This document shows, one piece after another, positions 1 through 5,710 of a DNA stretch of 6,445 bases. The position numbers and the translations under genes were made by a program. Below the pieces are notes generated by a model, which saw nothing but the letters and a program-made list of their open reading frames with translations, did not search any database and was not told the DNA's origin. Position 1 is the first letter of the stretch; every line of letters starts with the position of its first letter. Source of the DNA: Lachnoclostridium phytofermentans (GTDB lineage Bacteria > Bacillota > Clostridia > Lachnospirales > Lachnospiraceae); contig DPVV01000013.1 of the NCBI GenBank assembly GCA_003526525.1, positions 1 to 6,445 of the forward strand. The letters run 5' to 3'.

Positions 1-474
1 TCCATCTACAGATACCTCTACCGTATCCTCATTTAATTCCAGTCCCCCTACAGCATAATAATTCTCAGGTTCTTTCTCTTCCTTGGAATCTACCGCCTTT
101 AGATATCTCGAATAACGGCGAAGGTGTGAATTAACTCTGGCCATTAACTCCATTGGTGTGAAGGGTTTGGTCACATAATCATCTGCACCAATATTTAGTC
201 CAGTTACTTTATCAATTTCCTCAGATTTTGCAGATAGCATAATAACAGGAAAATCAAATCTTTCCCTTAACTTCATGGTCATGGTGATACCATCCATAAC
301 AGGCATCATAATATCAACAATCGCAAGGTGTATGGTTTCATCTTGGATAATTTCCAACCCCTTCTTCCCGTTCTCTGCCTGAAATACGGTATAACCCTGA
401 TTTCTTAAATAGATTCCTATTCCTTCTAGGATTTCTTTATCATCTTCAACGATTAATACGTGATATGATTCCAT
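1..474 (-). CDS. OmpR/PhoB-family response regulator, N-terminal part (cut by left window edge)
   Basis: This is the DNA-binding half of a two-component system, acting in the cytoplasm. A sensor kinase would phosphorylate it, and it then binds promoters. The 158 residues present start MESYHVLIVEDDKEI. A receiver domain spans about residues 4-120 with the usual active site: acidic pair D11/D12, phospho-acceptor D54 (in AIVDIMMP), S81 at the Thr/Ser switch position, and K103 followed by PF. A charged linker (about 121-138) leads into the first strands of a winged-helix output domain (GGLELNED), which continues off the left edge, so the target-binding helix is not visible. The ATG is supported by GGAGGAA (481-487) seven bases upstream. 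The partner kinase is not in the window; in this family it often follows directly. Sub-family and regulon cannot be told. The regulator class is secure, the specific role is not. Confidence 0.93.
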   Translation of the reverse strand, partial: MESYHVLIVEDDKEILEGIGIYLRNQGYTVFQAENGKKGLEIIQDETIHLAIVDIMMPVMDGITMTMKLRERFDFPVIMLSAKSEEIDKVTGLNIGADDYVTKPFTPMELMARVNSHLRRYSRYLKAVDSKEEKEPENYYAVGGLELNEDTVEVSVDG

Positions 475-556
475 GTTCTATTCCTCCAATGCCAATTTAC
501 GAATTTTTATCTCATAAAATCTAGTACCGCTAATTGTACTGTCATAAACAAGAAAA

Positions 557-585
557 TGTATATTTCACGGACTTATCCTTGTCAT
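557..585 (-). promoter_or_regulatory. Candidate sigma-A promoter for the response regulator gene (proximal)
   Basis: On the minus strand ATGACA (585-580) and TATACA (562-557) are separated by exactly 17 bases and resemble the -35 and -10 elements. The start of transcription would fall about 75 bases before the ATG at 474. The -35 lies inside TTTATGACA, which recurs 40 bases further downstream (548-540), so a regulator may bind there. This is consensus matching by eye; AT-rich sequence gives such matches by chance. Confidence 0.4.
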
Positions 586-627
586 AAATAAAAAGTATAA
601 AATATCTTTACTTCACACTTTACTATA

Positions 628-656
628 GTTATAATACTCCTTCAATTATTCATTAA
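628..656 (-). promoter_or_regulatory. Candidate second promoter for the response regulator gene (distal)
   Basis: On the minus strand TTAATG (656-651) and TATAAC (633-628) are 17 bases apart. The -10 matches five of six consensus bases and the -35 only about three. An 18-bp perfect palindrome (658-675) ends one base upstream of this -35, as expected for an operator or activator site. The leader to the ATG would be about 150 bases. Weak alone; the adjoining palindrome is the main support. Confidence 0.33.
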
Positions 657-657
657 G

Positions 658-675
658 CTTATCATATATGATAAG
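658..675. promoter_or_regulatory. Perfect 18-bp palindrome, possible operator
   Basis: CTTATCATATATGATAAG reads the same on both strands with no mismatch; the flanking bases (G and T) do not pair. No T run follows, so it is not a terminator. Its place directly upstream of a possible -35 for the response regulator gene suggests a site for a dimeric DNA-binding protein. Which protein cannot be told. It is reminiscent in composition of GATAAT-type metal-regulator sites but does not match the Fur consensus. Confidence 0.4.
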
Positions 676-748
676 TCGATAAAACACCTTGTTGTAAAAC
701 GAAAGAAATTCTTAATATTTTTAGTATTTTGCTTTCCATTAAAAAATT

Positions 749-863
749 AAGCCAACACATAACTTTTTCTTGCCCTAATAAAAGCTTCTATCTATAGTTT
801 ATCAAAGAGTTAAATAAACAATAGAATCACCTAAACATTAGGCAAGAAAAATAGTGTTGGCTT
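749..863 (-). repeat. 115-base imperfect palindrome, possible structured RNA, terminator or small mobile-type repeat
   Basis: The outer arms are 749-779 and 837-863. Both read AAGCCAACAC inward, then after a variable AT-rich joint TTTTTCTTGCC and TAAT, with small indels. A second pair of arms, 791-802 and 814-825, pairs 11 of 12 bases around an 11-base loop (803-813). The bases between the two stems (780-790, 826-836) do not pair well. In the minus direction the outer stem is followed by AATTTTTTAATGG (six T), so transcription from corA could end here. No target-site duplication was seen beside the arms, and no protein is encoded. Confidence 0.6.
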
Positions 864-883
864 TATATATGTATCTCCTTTAG

Positions 884-916
884 ATTTGCGTGAAATATAA
901 AGTATTTCACGCAAAT
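884..916. terminator. Perfect 14-bp hairpin downstream of corA, possible terminator
   Basis: The arms ATTTGCGTGAAATA (884-897) and TATTTCACGCAAAT (903-916) are exact complements around a 5-base loop. The hairpin begins 33 bases after the corA stop codon, a normal terminator position. It lacks a T run on its downstream side in the minus direction (CTAAAGG follows), so it may act as a 3' stabilising stem, with termination at the larger palindrome beyond it. Confidence 0.5.
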
Positions 917-949
917 TTATGACAACGAAAGTTCGCGAACGTAAACTAA

Positions 950-1891
950 TTACAGTAACTTTTTCTTCTTTAATATTATGAGAGTAATTATACATATAAC
1001 AAACGTAATTAAACAAACAATTAAGAATCCATAATCGCTTTGAGCAAATGGCATTCCATCTGTATCCACATTCATTCCATAAAGTCCTGAAATAATCGTC
1101 GGTATTGACATTACTACCGTTATGGATGCTAACAACTTCATAACGGAGTTTAAGGTATTATCAATTACAGATGCAAATAATTCTCTAGTACCATTGATAA
1201 TATCTCGATAAATTCCTGACATCTCAATCGCCTGCTTATTTTCTATGATTACATCATCTAATAATTCTCGATCTTCTGGATAAGATTTTATCCTTTCATT
1301 GCGTGACAGTTTATCAAGTACAACACCATTTACTCGAAGTGAAGTTGCAAAATATACTAAGGTAGTCTCTAATTCATGTAGCTCAATTAAATCACCATTT
1401 TTTGTATGCTTACTCAGTCTTGCTTCAATTGCCTCTCTCTTTTTATTAATTGTTCTAAGACAATTCTGATAAACTGTTGTACTGCTATATAATATCTGGT
1501 ATAAAAATCGGCTTTTTTTAGCTGTACTAAATTCTTTTACTTTGTCCATCATAAATGGCTTTAATACTATGGTATCTTCCAAACATACCGTAACGATCGC
1601 TTTCTCTGCCAATATGATAGCCAATGGCATCGTGGTATAAAATTCATTACCATGTCGTGTTTCTTTGGTCGCTATGTCAATTAAAATTAAGGTGTATTTA
1701 TTTTCAACCTCAATACGAGATGCCTCTTCATCATCCAAAGAAGCTTTGATATCGTCCGTTTCGATTCCAGTCTTACTGGAGACAAATGCTATCTCCTCGG
1801 GGGAAGGGTTTGTTAAGTTCACCCATACATTTTCTTCAAAGTCTTCTATCTGCTTTAACGTACCTTCAATGGTTTTATAAATTTGAAGCAA
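950..1891 (-). CDS. corA: CorA-family magnesium/divalent cation transporter
   Basis: This is a membrane channel that lets Mg2+ (and often Co2+ or Ni2+) into the cell down the membrane potential, working as a homopentamer. The 313-residue length is normal for the family. The cytoplasmic N-terminal part (about 1-245) is a soluble alpha/beta region followed by long charged helices. Transmembrane helix 1 (about 250-271) ends in the diagnostic GMN signature (residues 272-274, in SGLYGMNV). A short external loop with GMPF follows, then transmembrane helix 2 (about 287-307) and a basic KKKK tail that stays inside. The loop has no Glu after MP, as in the YfjQ-like branch. The start is TTG at 1891-1889, supported by AAAGGGGG with 8-base spacing; no better in-frame start is near. 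It appears to be its own transcription unit, with hairpin repeats in its leader and hairpins after its stop. Ion preference cannot be read from sequence. Confidence 0.95.
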   Translation of the reverse strand: MLQIYKTIEGTLKQIEDFEENVWVNLTNPSPEEIAFVSSKTGIETDDIKASLDDEEASRIEVENKYTLILIDIATKETRHGNEFYTTMPLAIILAEKAIVTVCLEDTIVLKPFMMDKVKEFSTAKKSRFLYQILYSSTTVYQNCLRTINKKREAIEARLSKHTKNGDLIELHELETTLVYFATSLRVNGVVLDKLSRNERIKSYPEDRELLDDVIIENKQAIEMSGIYRDIINGTRELFASVIDNTLNSVMKLLASITVVMSIPTIISGLYGMNVDTDGMPFAQSDYGFLIVCLITFVICIITLIILKKKKLL

Positions 1892-1899
1892 CGTTTTTG

Positions 1900-1907
1900 C
1901 CCCCTTT
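1900..1907 (-). promoter_or_regulatory. Ribosome binding site that fixes the TTG start of corA
   Basis: On the minus strand AAAGGGGG lies eight bases before TTG CTT CAA (1891-1883). There is no in-frame ATG nearby, and the encoded LQIYKTIEG start is typical of CorA proteins, so the TTG start is the best choice. Confidence 0.7.
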
Positions 1908-1912
1908 CAATA

Positions 1913-1985
1913 TTCTCATTAGATTTACGGCGCATAAAACGCGCCTTTTTATCGAAATTTGCTTTGCAAATTCCGATAAACTATA
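1913..1985. repeat. 73-base hairpin repeat, copy 1 (corA-proximal)
   Basis: This copy is identical to 2009-2081 at an offset of 96 bases. On the plus strand it contains GGCGC-7 bases-GCGCC followed by five T (1929-1950). Next comes TATCGAAATTTGC (1950-1962), pairing 12 of 13 with 1966-1978 around a TTT loop. In the corA transcript these would be two consecutive hairpins just before the ribosome binding site. It encodes no recognisable protein. It looks like a dispersed intergenic repeat family, but only the two local copies can be seen. Confidence 0.8.
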
Positions 1986-1989
1986 CTCT

Positions 1990-2010
1990 AAGAAGTTCTT
2001 CGCACTTCTT
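1990..2010. repeat. Hairpin in the spacer between the two 73-base repeats
   Basis: AAGAAGT (1990-1996) is an exact complement of ACTTCTT (2004-2010) around the loop TCTTCGC. The last two bases overlap the start of copy 2. Together with the hairpins of the two copies it would give five stems in series in a transcript crossing the region. Confidence 0.55.
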
Positions 2011-2081
2011 CTCATTAGATTTACGGCGCATAAAACGCGCCTTTTTATCGAAATTTGCTTTGCAAATTCCGATAAACTATA
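2009..2081. repeat. 73-base hairpin repeat, copy 2 (promoter-proximal)
   Basis: This is a perfect copy of 1913-1985. Hairpins lie at 2025-2041 (GGCGC/GCGCC, five T after it on the plus strand) and 2046-2074. Its outer end overlaps one base of the putative corA -10 element (2081-2086), so transcription would begin at the foot of the first hairpin. The exact identity of the copies implies a recent duplication or selection on the sequence. Confidence 0.8.
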
Positions 2082-2108
2082 TTATAAATATTTTAGTGGA
2101 AATTACAA
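2081..2108 (-). promoter_or_regulatory. Candidate sigma-A promoter for corA
   Basis: On the minus strand TTGTAA (2108-2103) and a perfect TATAAT (2086-2081) are 16 bases apart. Transcription would start near 2073-2077, giving a leader of about 183 bases that includes both 73-base repeats. This is the best-looking promoter in the window, though judged by eye only. Confidence 0.5.
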
Positions 2109-2242
2109 GCAAAGGTTTCATTTTATATGATTTTTTTGTATTTTAAAGGCAAATTTTCCCTCCCGGCATAACTATATATGAAATATGCTTTCACATAGAA
2201 TATCACCCTACCTAAAGTATAAACCACATTACATAACAATAT

Positions 2243-2300
2243 AAGTAAAAAGGATAACAGAAATGGTATACCATACCCCTTTCTGTTATCCTTTTTACTT
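2243..2300. terminator. Strong bidirectional rho-independent terminator after the phosphorylase gene
   Basis: The arms 2243-2263 and 2280-2300 are perfectly complementary over 21 bp, with an A-rich outer 5' side (AAGTAAAAAGG) and a T-rich 3' side (CCTTTTTACTT) on either strand. The 16-base loop contains a palindrome, TGGTATACCA (2264-2273). The hairpin begins 121 bases after the phosphorylase stop and would end that transcript. It also shields the gene from any plus-strand transcription coming from the corA side. Confidence 0.8.
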
Positions 2301-2421
2301 TTATTCATGATAAGGATAAGTTCGCAATCATTCTTTTTCTTGTTTCATTCGATTTAATAAGCAAACTATACTATAAATTAAGTACATATTGATTAACCTG
2401 CTTATCTGTATATAAGCTTCT

Positions 2422-5400
2422 TTATCGGATTGAAACGCAGATACTTTTTACTCTACCTTCCCTAACATCAAGCGATTCATTGTTTGGAAGCTTGGAATCT
2501 AAAATTAGTTTTGTTTCCCCGTCTTGATACTGTAGTGTATAACTTTCTACTTGATAGTTTCCAGGTAATAAGGCTTTCTTCTTAGACATCTGATAGCTTA
2601 CTGGTATCTTTCCAAGAAGGGTTGCCTTTACTACGCCATCTTCATCTATTAAATACTCTGGTATGATTGGTTCTAAGGATAGATGAAGTTCTTCCATTTC
2701 GTAGCGAAATGGCTTATGGCCAAACATCATAATCTGCCACATATGAATAAATTCAGCGGTGGAACCACTGAGTCTTGCTACAAAACCTTTCCCGTGAATC
2801 TTTTCATCAGTATTTGCACTGCTTGCTAAGAAAGAAGAGTTCTCTAAGATACTTCTTCCATATATCTTTTCATTAAGAAAAGGAATTAGCCCATCCTTAA
2901 AATCTTCAAAATATTCCTCATATAGTCCAGACTTTAATAACTCTAAGTAGTATTTATATTCCATATGAAGCCATATGGATTCATTCTCAAGCCACCCCGG
3001 GGTAAATGCGGTGGAGCGCCCTACTTCAAACGACACCTTATGTAGTGATTCATTCACCTTATACATCTTAAGCTTACGATCATACAAATTACTCGCTTTT
3101 ACTGCATTATATAAAGCCTTCTTTTCCTCTTTGCTTTGTTCTAACTTTAAATAACGTACTGGACCTTCCAAAAAATAAGGCATTGTAATGAGTTCAAACT
3201 CTGTAACGAAGATTCCGTCCTCATTCTTTTCATACTCCTTAGCCTTGTAGTAGAAATACGTAGGACAGATTCCTTTTCCAAGCTCTACCGCTTTCTGTAT
3301 TCCATTCTTTACAATGAAAGACCAAGAAGTAAGCATTGCTTTGATATCTTCCACTAATAGAAGCACTTTTGTTCCCTCAATACCAAACTTTGTTTTCTCT
3401 CTGTAATTTTCTTTGATATCATTCTTTAACTTCCATGCCTCCATGGAAGTGATATTTCTACTTGGCACTTCATTTATTTTTTCCATCAGTTCTTTAATTT
3501 CCAGAGCTACAGGAATATTGTTAGGGTAACGATTCACAATTGAAAAAACAAACGTTATCATTCTTTCCAGTTCTATCGTCTCACACATAGAAGAACCAAA
3601 GACTCCTGGTAAACCATTTAGAGCATCATACCATCCAGGTTTTCCTGCTTCCATCTCAATTCCCATTCCTTCACTATCAAGGGTAGCGAATTTTAATGAG
3701 ATTAATAATAGAAGTTTTTCTAAAAGGGAGGTTTCGTACACCGAGCCTTTCCCATAATTGCAGCGTAACTGCTTATGCTCCACATCTTTTTTACTTGACT
3801 TATCTAACGATTGATATTGGCGAAGTCCATCTTTAGTCTCTACATAACGGCTTTGTCTTCTTTTTACGATAGCCTTCGCTTCAAAATATGTATAGGTAGT
3901 ATCGTTATAAAATAACTCTTCTTCTCTTTCTGGATAAATTGAAAGATAAGCTTCTATCAAATCCAAATTATAAGTCCAATGATCTACCCAGTATCCTTCT
4001 CCAAAGGAAGCTGCGATTTCACTTTCAGATAACTCCATCACAGACGATAAAGTATCCTCTAGCATTTTCCTATCTAAGCAGCCATGTTGTTCTAGAAATC
4101 CTAAGAAACTTCCTGGAGTAAAAGAGTTTTGAAAGAACTTGTAGCCATCCTCCTTTTCCTTAATAGGTAGCATTGATACAACCTCTTCTATTTTCTCATT
4201 TGGAATAAAAAACGTAGCTTTTTGCACAGCCAATGGATTGTAGCCATCAATTTGAATTAGGTTATAAAAAGTTTTGATACACTCTTTTTCAACAAATGGT
4301 GAAAATAACACGTCACAACGTCTGTTTTGGTTGACATCTCTAAAATTTGCATTTCCTTGAGAATAGTATTCAGGTAGCATACTAAAGAAATTATAATCTC
4401 TCTCGATATCTCCATGTTTTCTAGAATATAGATAAAATATTTTATCCTTTCCTAACTTTATCGGATAACCACCACGTAAGATATTGTCAAGGTAGGTTTG
4501 CTTACAATAGGCATCAAACGCAGGTGACGCAGTTTTCGTCTCAATTCCCTTACAAAGTTCGTCTGTCAAGGAGATTGCCTCTTCGTATTTTTTCCTAAAA
4601 TACTCTTCGCCCTCACAGCGAGAAGCAAAATCTCGAACTATCTTAATGCTCTGTGCTTGCCCAATCACCTCATGAATTGTAAAATCTTCGCCTGGCAATA
4701 ATAATTTCTGCTTAGCAAAAAAGCTACACGGAAGATTATTAGTTACTACCTGATTCTTCCTAAGCAAATCCTTTAAATCTCCTTCTTTAAAGCCAATTGC
4801 ATCCGTAAGAGAGGTATCATAATCAAAAACAACATAGGGATCGACCAGCACTGGTAAACGCTCCTTCCCATCATATGCAAAGGAAAAATGACCTCCAATT
4901 ACTTCCTGTACACAGGCGGAATCCTCCATACTAGCTCTCACTTTAAAAAATGGTATACGCTCTGATAAATTCTCAACCTGCATCCATGCTTTCGTCGTCT
5001 GTCCCATTTCTTTCATAGAATTAAGACTTACTCCATATGGAATTAAAGAAGGCATACCATCTAGTAATTCCACCATATGCTCTGTATTGCCAATATTTTT
5101 AACAGTCACTTTTCGAACTAAGCCACCTAAAGCCACATTTGGAAGAGTAAAATAGGTAACAGTAACACAAATCTTATCATCAATTCTATCTTCTAATACC
5201 AATTCGTTCATCCCGATGTACATCGCATGTTCTCTTTCAGCATCAGAGAATGCTTCCATATAGGAGCCATCAATCTTTAAAAACGTACGAAACCCATTGG
5301 TTTTGGTCATCTGATAAGCTTGATGAGCAGGATAAAACTCCATAATGGAATGATCCTTATCTAGAACGCCAAAACTTGTAACTGCCTGTCCCCGGTTCAC

Positions 5401-5514
5401 ATAAAAACACCAAATTGGAACTCCGTATTTCCCGCTAATTCCAGGTAAGAAACTTGAAAAAGTACTCCCTTTCGTATAATTTCTTATGATAAATCTACCT
5501 TTGTTGTCAAACAT
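2422..5514 (-). CDS. GH94-related glycoside phosphorylase, probable beta-1,3-oligoglucan phosphorylase (GH161/GH149 type)
   Basis: This cytoplasmic enzyme has no signal peptide. Such enzymes split a beta-glucosidic bond with phosphate, releasing alpha-glucose 1-phosphate. The 1030 residues are longer than the ~800-residue cellobiose phosphorylases. Expected order: N-terminal beta-sandwich (about 1-300), helical linker, (alpha/alpha)6 catalytic barrel (about 340-935) and C-terminal beta-sheet domain (about 945-1030). Visible conserved blocks are SRKHGDIERDYNFF (364-377), FRDVNQNRR (391-399), YWVDHWTYNLDLIEAY (508-523), GKPGWYDALNGLPG (624-637), FTPGWLENESIWLHMEY (837-853) and SGSTAEFIHMW (916-926). 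By comparison with the DWND block of GH94, D630 is my inferred catalytic acid, and the SGSTAE block should touch phosphate. The NFRDVNQNRR type of block points to the GH161/GH149 beta-1,3-glucan phosphorylases rather than cellobiose phosphorylases; this is from memory of the families. The ATG has GGAGGA (5521-5526) six bases upstream. An AraC-type regulator lies upstream on the same strand. Exact substrate is unproven. Confidence 0.8.
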   Translation of the reverse strand: MFDNKGRFIIRNYTKGSTFSSFLPGISGKYGVPIWCFYVNRGQAVTSFGVLDKDHSIMEFYPAHQAYQMTKTNGFRTFLKIDGSYMEAFSDAEREHAMYIGMNELVLEDRIDDKICVTVTYFTLPNVALGGLVRKVTVKNIGNTEHMVELLDGMPSLIPYGVSLNSMKEMGQTTKAWMQVENLSERIPFFKVRASMEDSACVQEVIGGHFSFAYDGKERLPVLVDPYVVFDYDTSLTDAIGFKEGDLKDLLRKNQVVTNNLPCSFFAKQKLLLPGEDFTIHEVIGQAQSIKIVRDFASRCEGEEYFRKKYEEAISLTDELCKGIETKTASPAFDAYCKQTYLDNILRGGYPIKLGKDKIFYLYSRKHGDIERDYNFFSMLPEYYSQGNANFRDVNQNRRCDVLFSPFVEKECIKTFYNLIQIDGYNPLAVQKATFFIPNEKIEEVVSMLPIKEKEDGYKFFQNSFTPGSFLGFLEQHGCLDRKMLEDTLSSVMELSESEIAASFGEGYWVDHWTYNLDLIEAYLSIYPEREEELFYNDTTYTYFEAKAIVKRRQSRYVETKDGLRQYQSLDKSSKKDVEHKQLRCNYGKGSVYETSLLEKLLLLISLKFATLDSEGMGIEMEAGKPGWYDALNGLPGVFGSSMCETIELERMITFVFSIVNRYPNNIPVALEIKELMEKINEVPSRNITSMEAWKLKNDIKENYREKTKFGIEGTKVLLLVEDIKAMLTSWSFIVKNGIQKAVELGKGICPTYFYYKAKEYEKNEDGIFVTEFELITMPYFLEGPVRYLKLEQSKEEKKALYNAVKASNLYDRKLKMYKVNESLHKVSFEVGRSTAFTPGWLENESIWLHMEYKYYLELLKSGLYEEYFEDFKDGLIPFLNEKIYGRSILENSSFLASSANTDEKIHGKGFVARLSGSTAEFIHMWQIMMFGHKPFRYEMEELHLSLEPIIPEYLIDEDGVVKATLLGKIPVSYQMSKKKALLPGNYQVESYTLQYQDGETKLILDSKLPNNESLDVREGRVKSICVSIR

Positions 5515-5710
5515 ATTTTCTCCTCCAATCTTGTGTATCCGAAGTTTTTTAATTTAGTTGAAACACTTCACGGTACATTTCACAACTAACTCCCTCTTGC
5601 TTAATATATTTTTCATCCTCTTGCTTCATATATTTTTATACTCGTCTAATTTATTTCATTCTCTTGTCTCATTCTATTCTTACTTATCTATCACTTTCTC
5701 TTCCCTTTTG
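5515..5710 (-). promoter_or_regulatory. Purine-rich upstream region of the phosphorylase gene
   Basis: These 196 bases separate the regulator stop from the phosphorylase start. The minus strand is strongly purine-rich over about 5590-5710. No convincing terminator hairpin or T run follows the regulator gene, so read-through is possible. A weak promoter candidate is TTCAAC (5563-5558) with GATACA (5540-5535) at 17 bases. An inverted repeat TTAGTTG/CAACTAA (5554-5560 with 5583-5589) lies just upstream of and overlapping that -35, which would suit control by a bound regulator. Confidence 0.4.
5590..5636. repeat. 24-base tandem direct repeat upstream of the phosphorylase gene
   Basis: The segments 5590-5612 and 5614-5636 match at 20 of 23 positions with a period of 24. 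On the minus strand both carry AAGCAAGAGG next to AAAATATAT. A weaker relative (AGACAAGAG) appears further upstream near 5661-5669. Direct repeats about two helical turns apart are the usual site layout for AraC-family activators, and one such protein is encoded next door. Polymerase slippage on AT-rich DNA is the alternative. Confidence 0.55.

Larger units (their letters stand above)
475..949. other. Non-coding stretch between the response regulator gene and corA
   Basis: No credible gene lies in these 475 bases. The stretch is very AT-rich and holds, from the corA end, a palindrome GTTCGCGAAC (931-940), a perfect 14-bp hairpin (884-916), a 115-base imperfect palindrome (749-863) and an 18-bp palindrome (658-675). 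Two promoter-like element pairs face the response regulator gene. It therefore serves as the 3' end of corA and the promoter/leader region of the regulator gene. Each element is listed separately. Confidence 0.7.
1892..2421. other. Non-coding stretch between corA and the phosphorylase gene
   Basis: These 530 bases hold, from the corA side, the ribosome binding site, two copies of a 73-base hairpin repeat, a promoter facing corA, a bidirectional terminator (2243-2300) and the 3' tail of the phosphorylase transcript. A weak 6-bp stem (2400-2405 with 2412-2417) sits five bases beyond the phosphorylase stop, without a T run. I see nothing convincing in about 2110-2240 or 2305-2395 beyond AT-rich sequence. 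Confidence 0.65.

Noticed and set aside
749..863. Insertion sequence
   Set aside because: The terminal inverted repeats enclose no transposase gene and no target-site duplication is visible; kept only as a possible small non-autonomous repeat.
831..1016. 61-codon minus-strand frame overlapping the corA 3' end
   Set aside because: Out of frame with corA, and built partly from the large palindrome and hairpin; no ribosome binding site or recognisable protein.
1665..1880. Plus-strand frame inside corA
   Set aside because: Antisense shadow of a well-supported CorA coding region.
1913..2081. CRISPR array
   Set aside because: Only two copies, the unit is 73 bases with multiple hairpins, the spacer is 23 bases and itself a hairpin, and no cas gene is present.
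1892..2081. M-box (ykoK) magnesium riboswitch before corA
   Set aside because: The leader is made of duplicated simple hairpins and I cannot recognise the conserved M-box core; the length of each unit is also too short.
1883..2146. Plus-strand reading frame with an internally repeated peptide (LRRIKRAFLSKFALQIP twice)
   Set aside because: The peptide repeat is only the 73-base DNA repeat translated; the 96-base period is a multiple of three so the frame stays open. TTG start, no ribosome binding site, overlaps the corA leader. A second overlapping frame (1786-2130) has the same origin.
2123..2308. 61-codon minus-strand reading frame with a hydrophobic segment
   Set aside because: It starts at the very edge of the terminator stem, has no ribosome binding site (CTTATCCTTATC precedes the ATG), and its hydrophobic run is just the T-rich arm of the hairpin translated. 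It looks spurious.
2363..2374. Decayed third copy of the 73-base repeat near the phosphorylase 3' end
   Set aside because: Only about a dozen bases (AAACTATACTA type) are shared; too short in AT-rich DNA to claim common origin.
3939..4121. Plus-strand frame inside the phosphorylase gene
   Set aside because: Antisense shadow of the phosphorylase coding region, with no start signals.
5554..5616. Possible 20-residue leader peptide upstream of the phosphorylase gene (minus strand)
   Set aside because: The GAGG before its ATG is directly adjacent, giving no usable spacing, and the reading frame lies in the 24-base tandem repeat and inverted repeat, which explain the sequence better.
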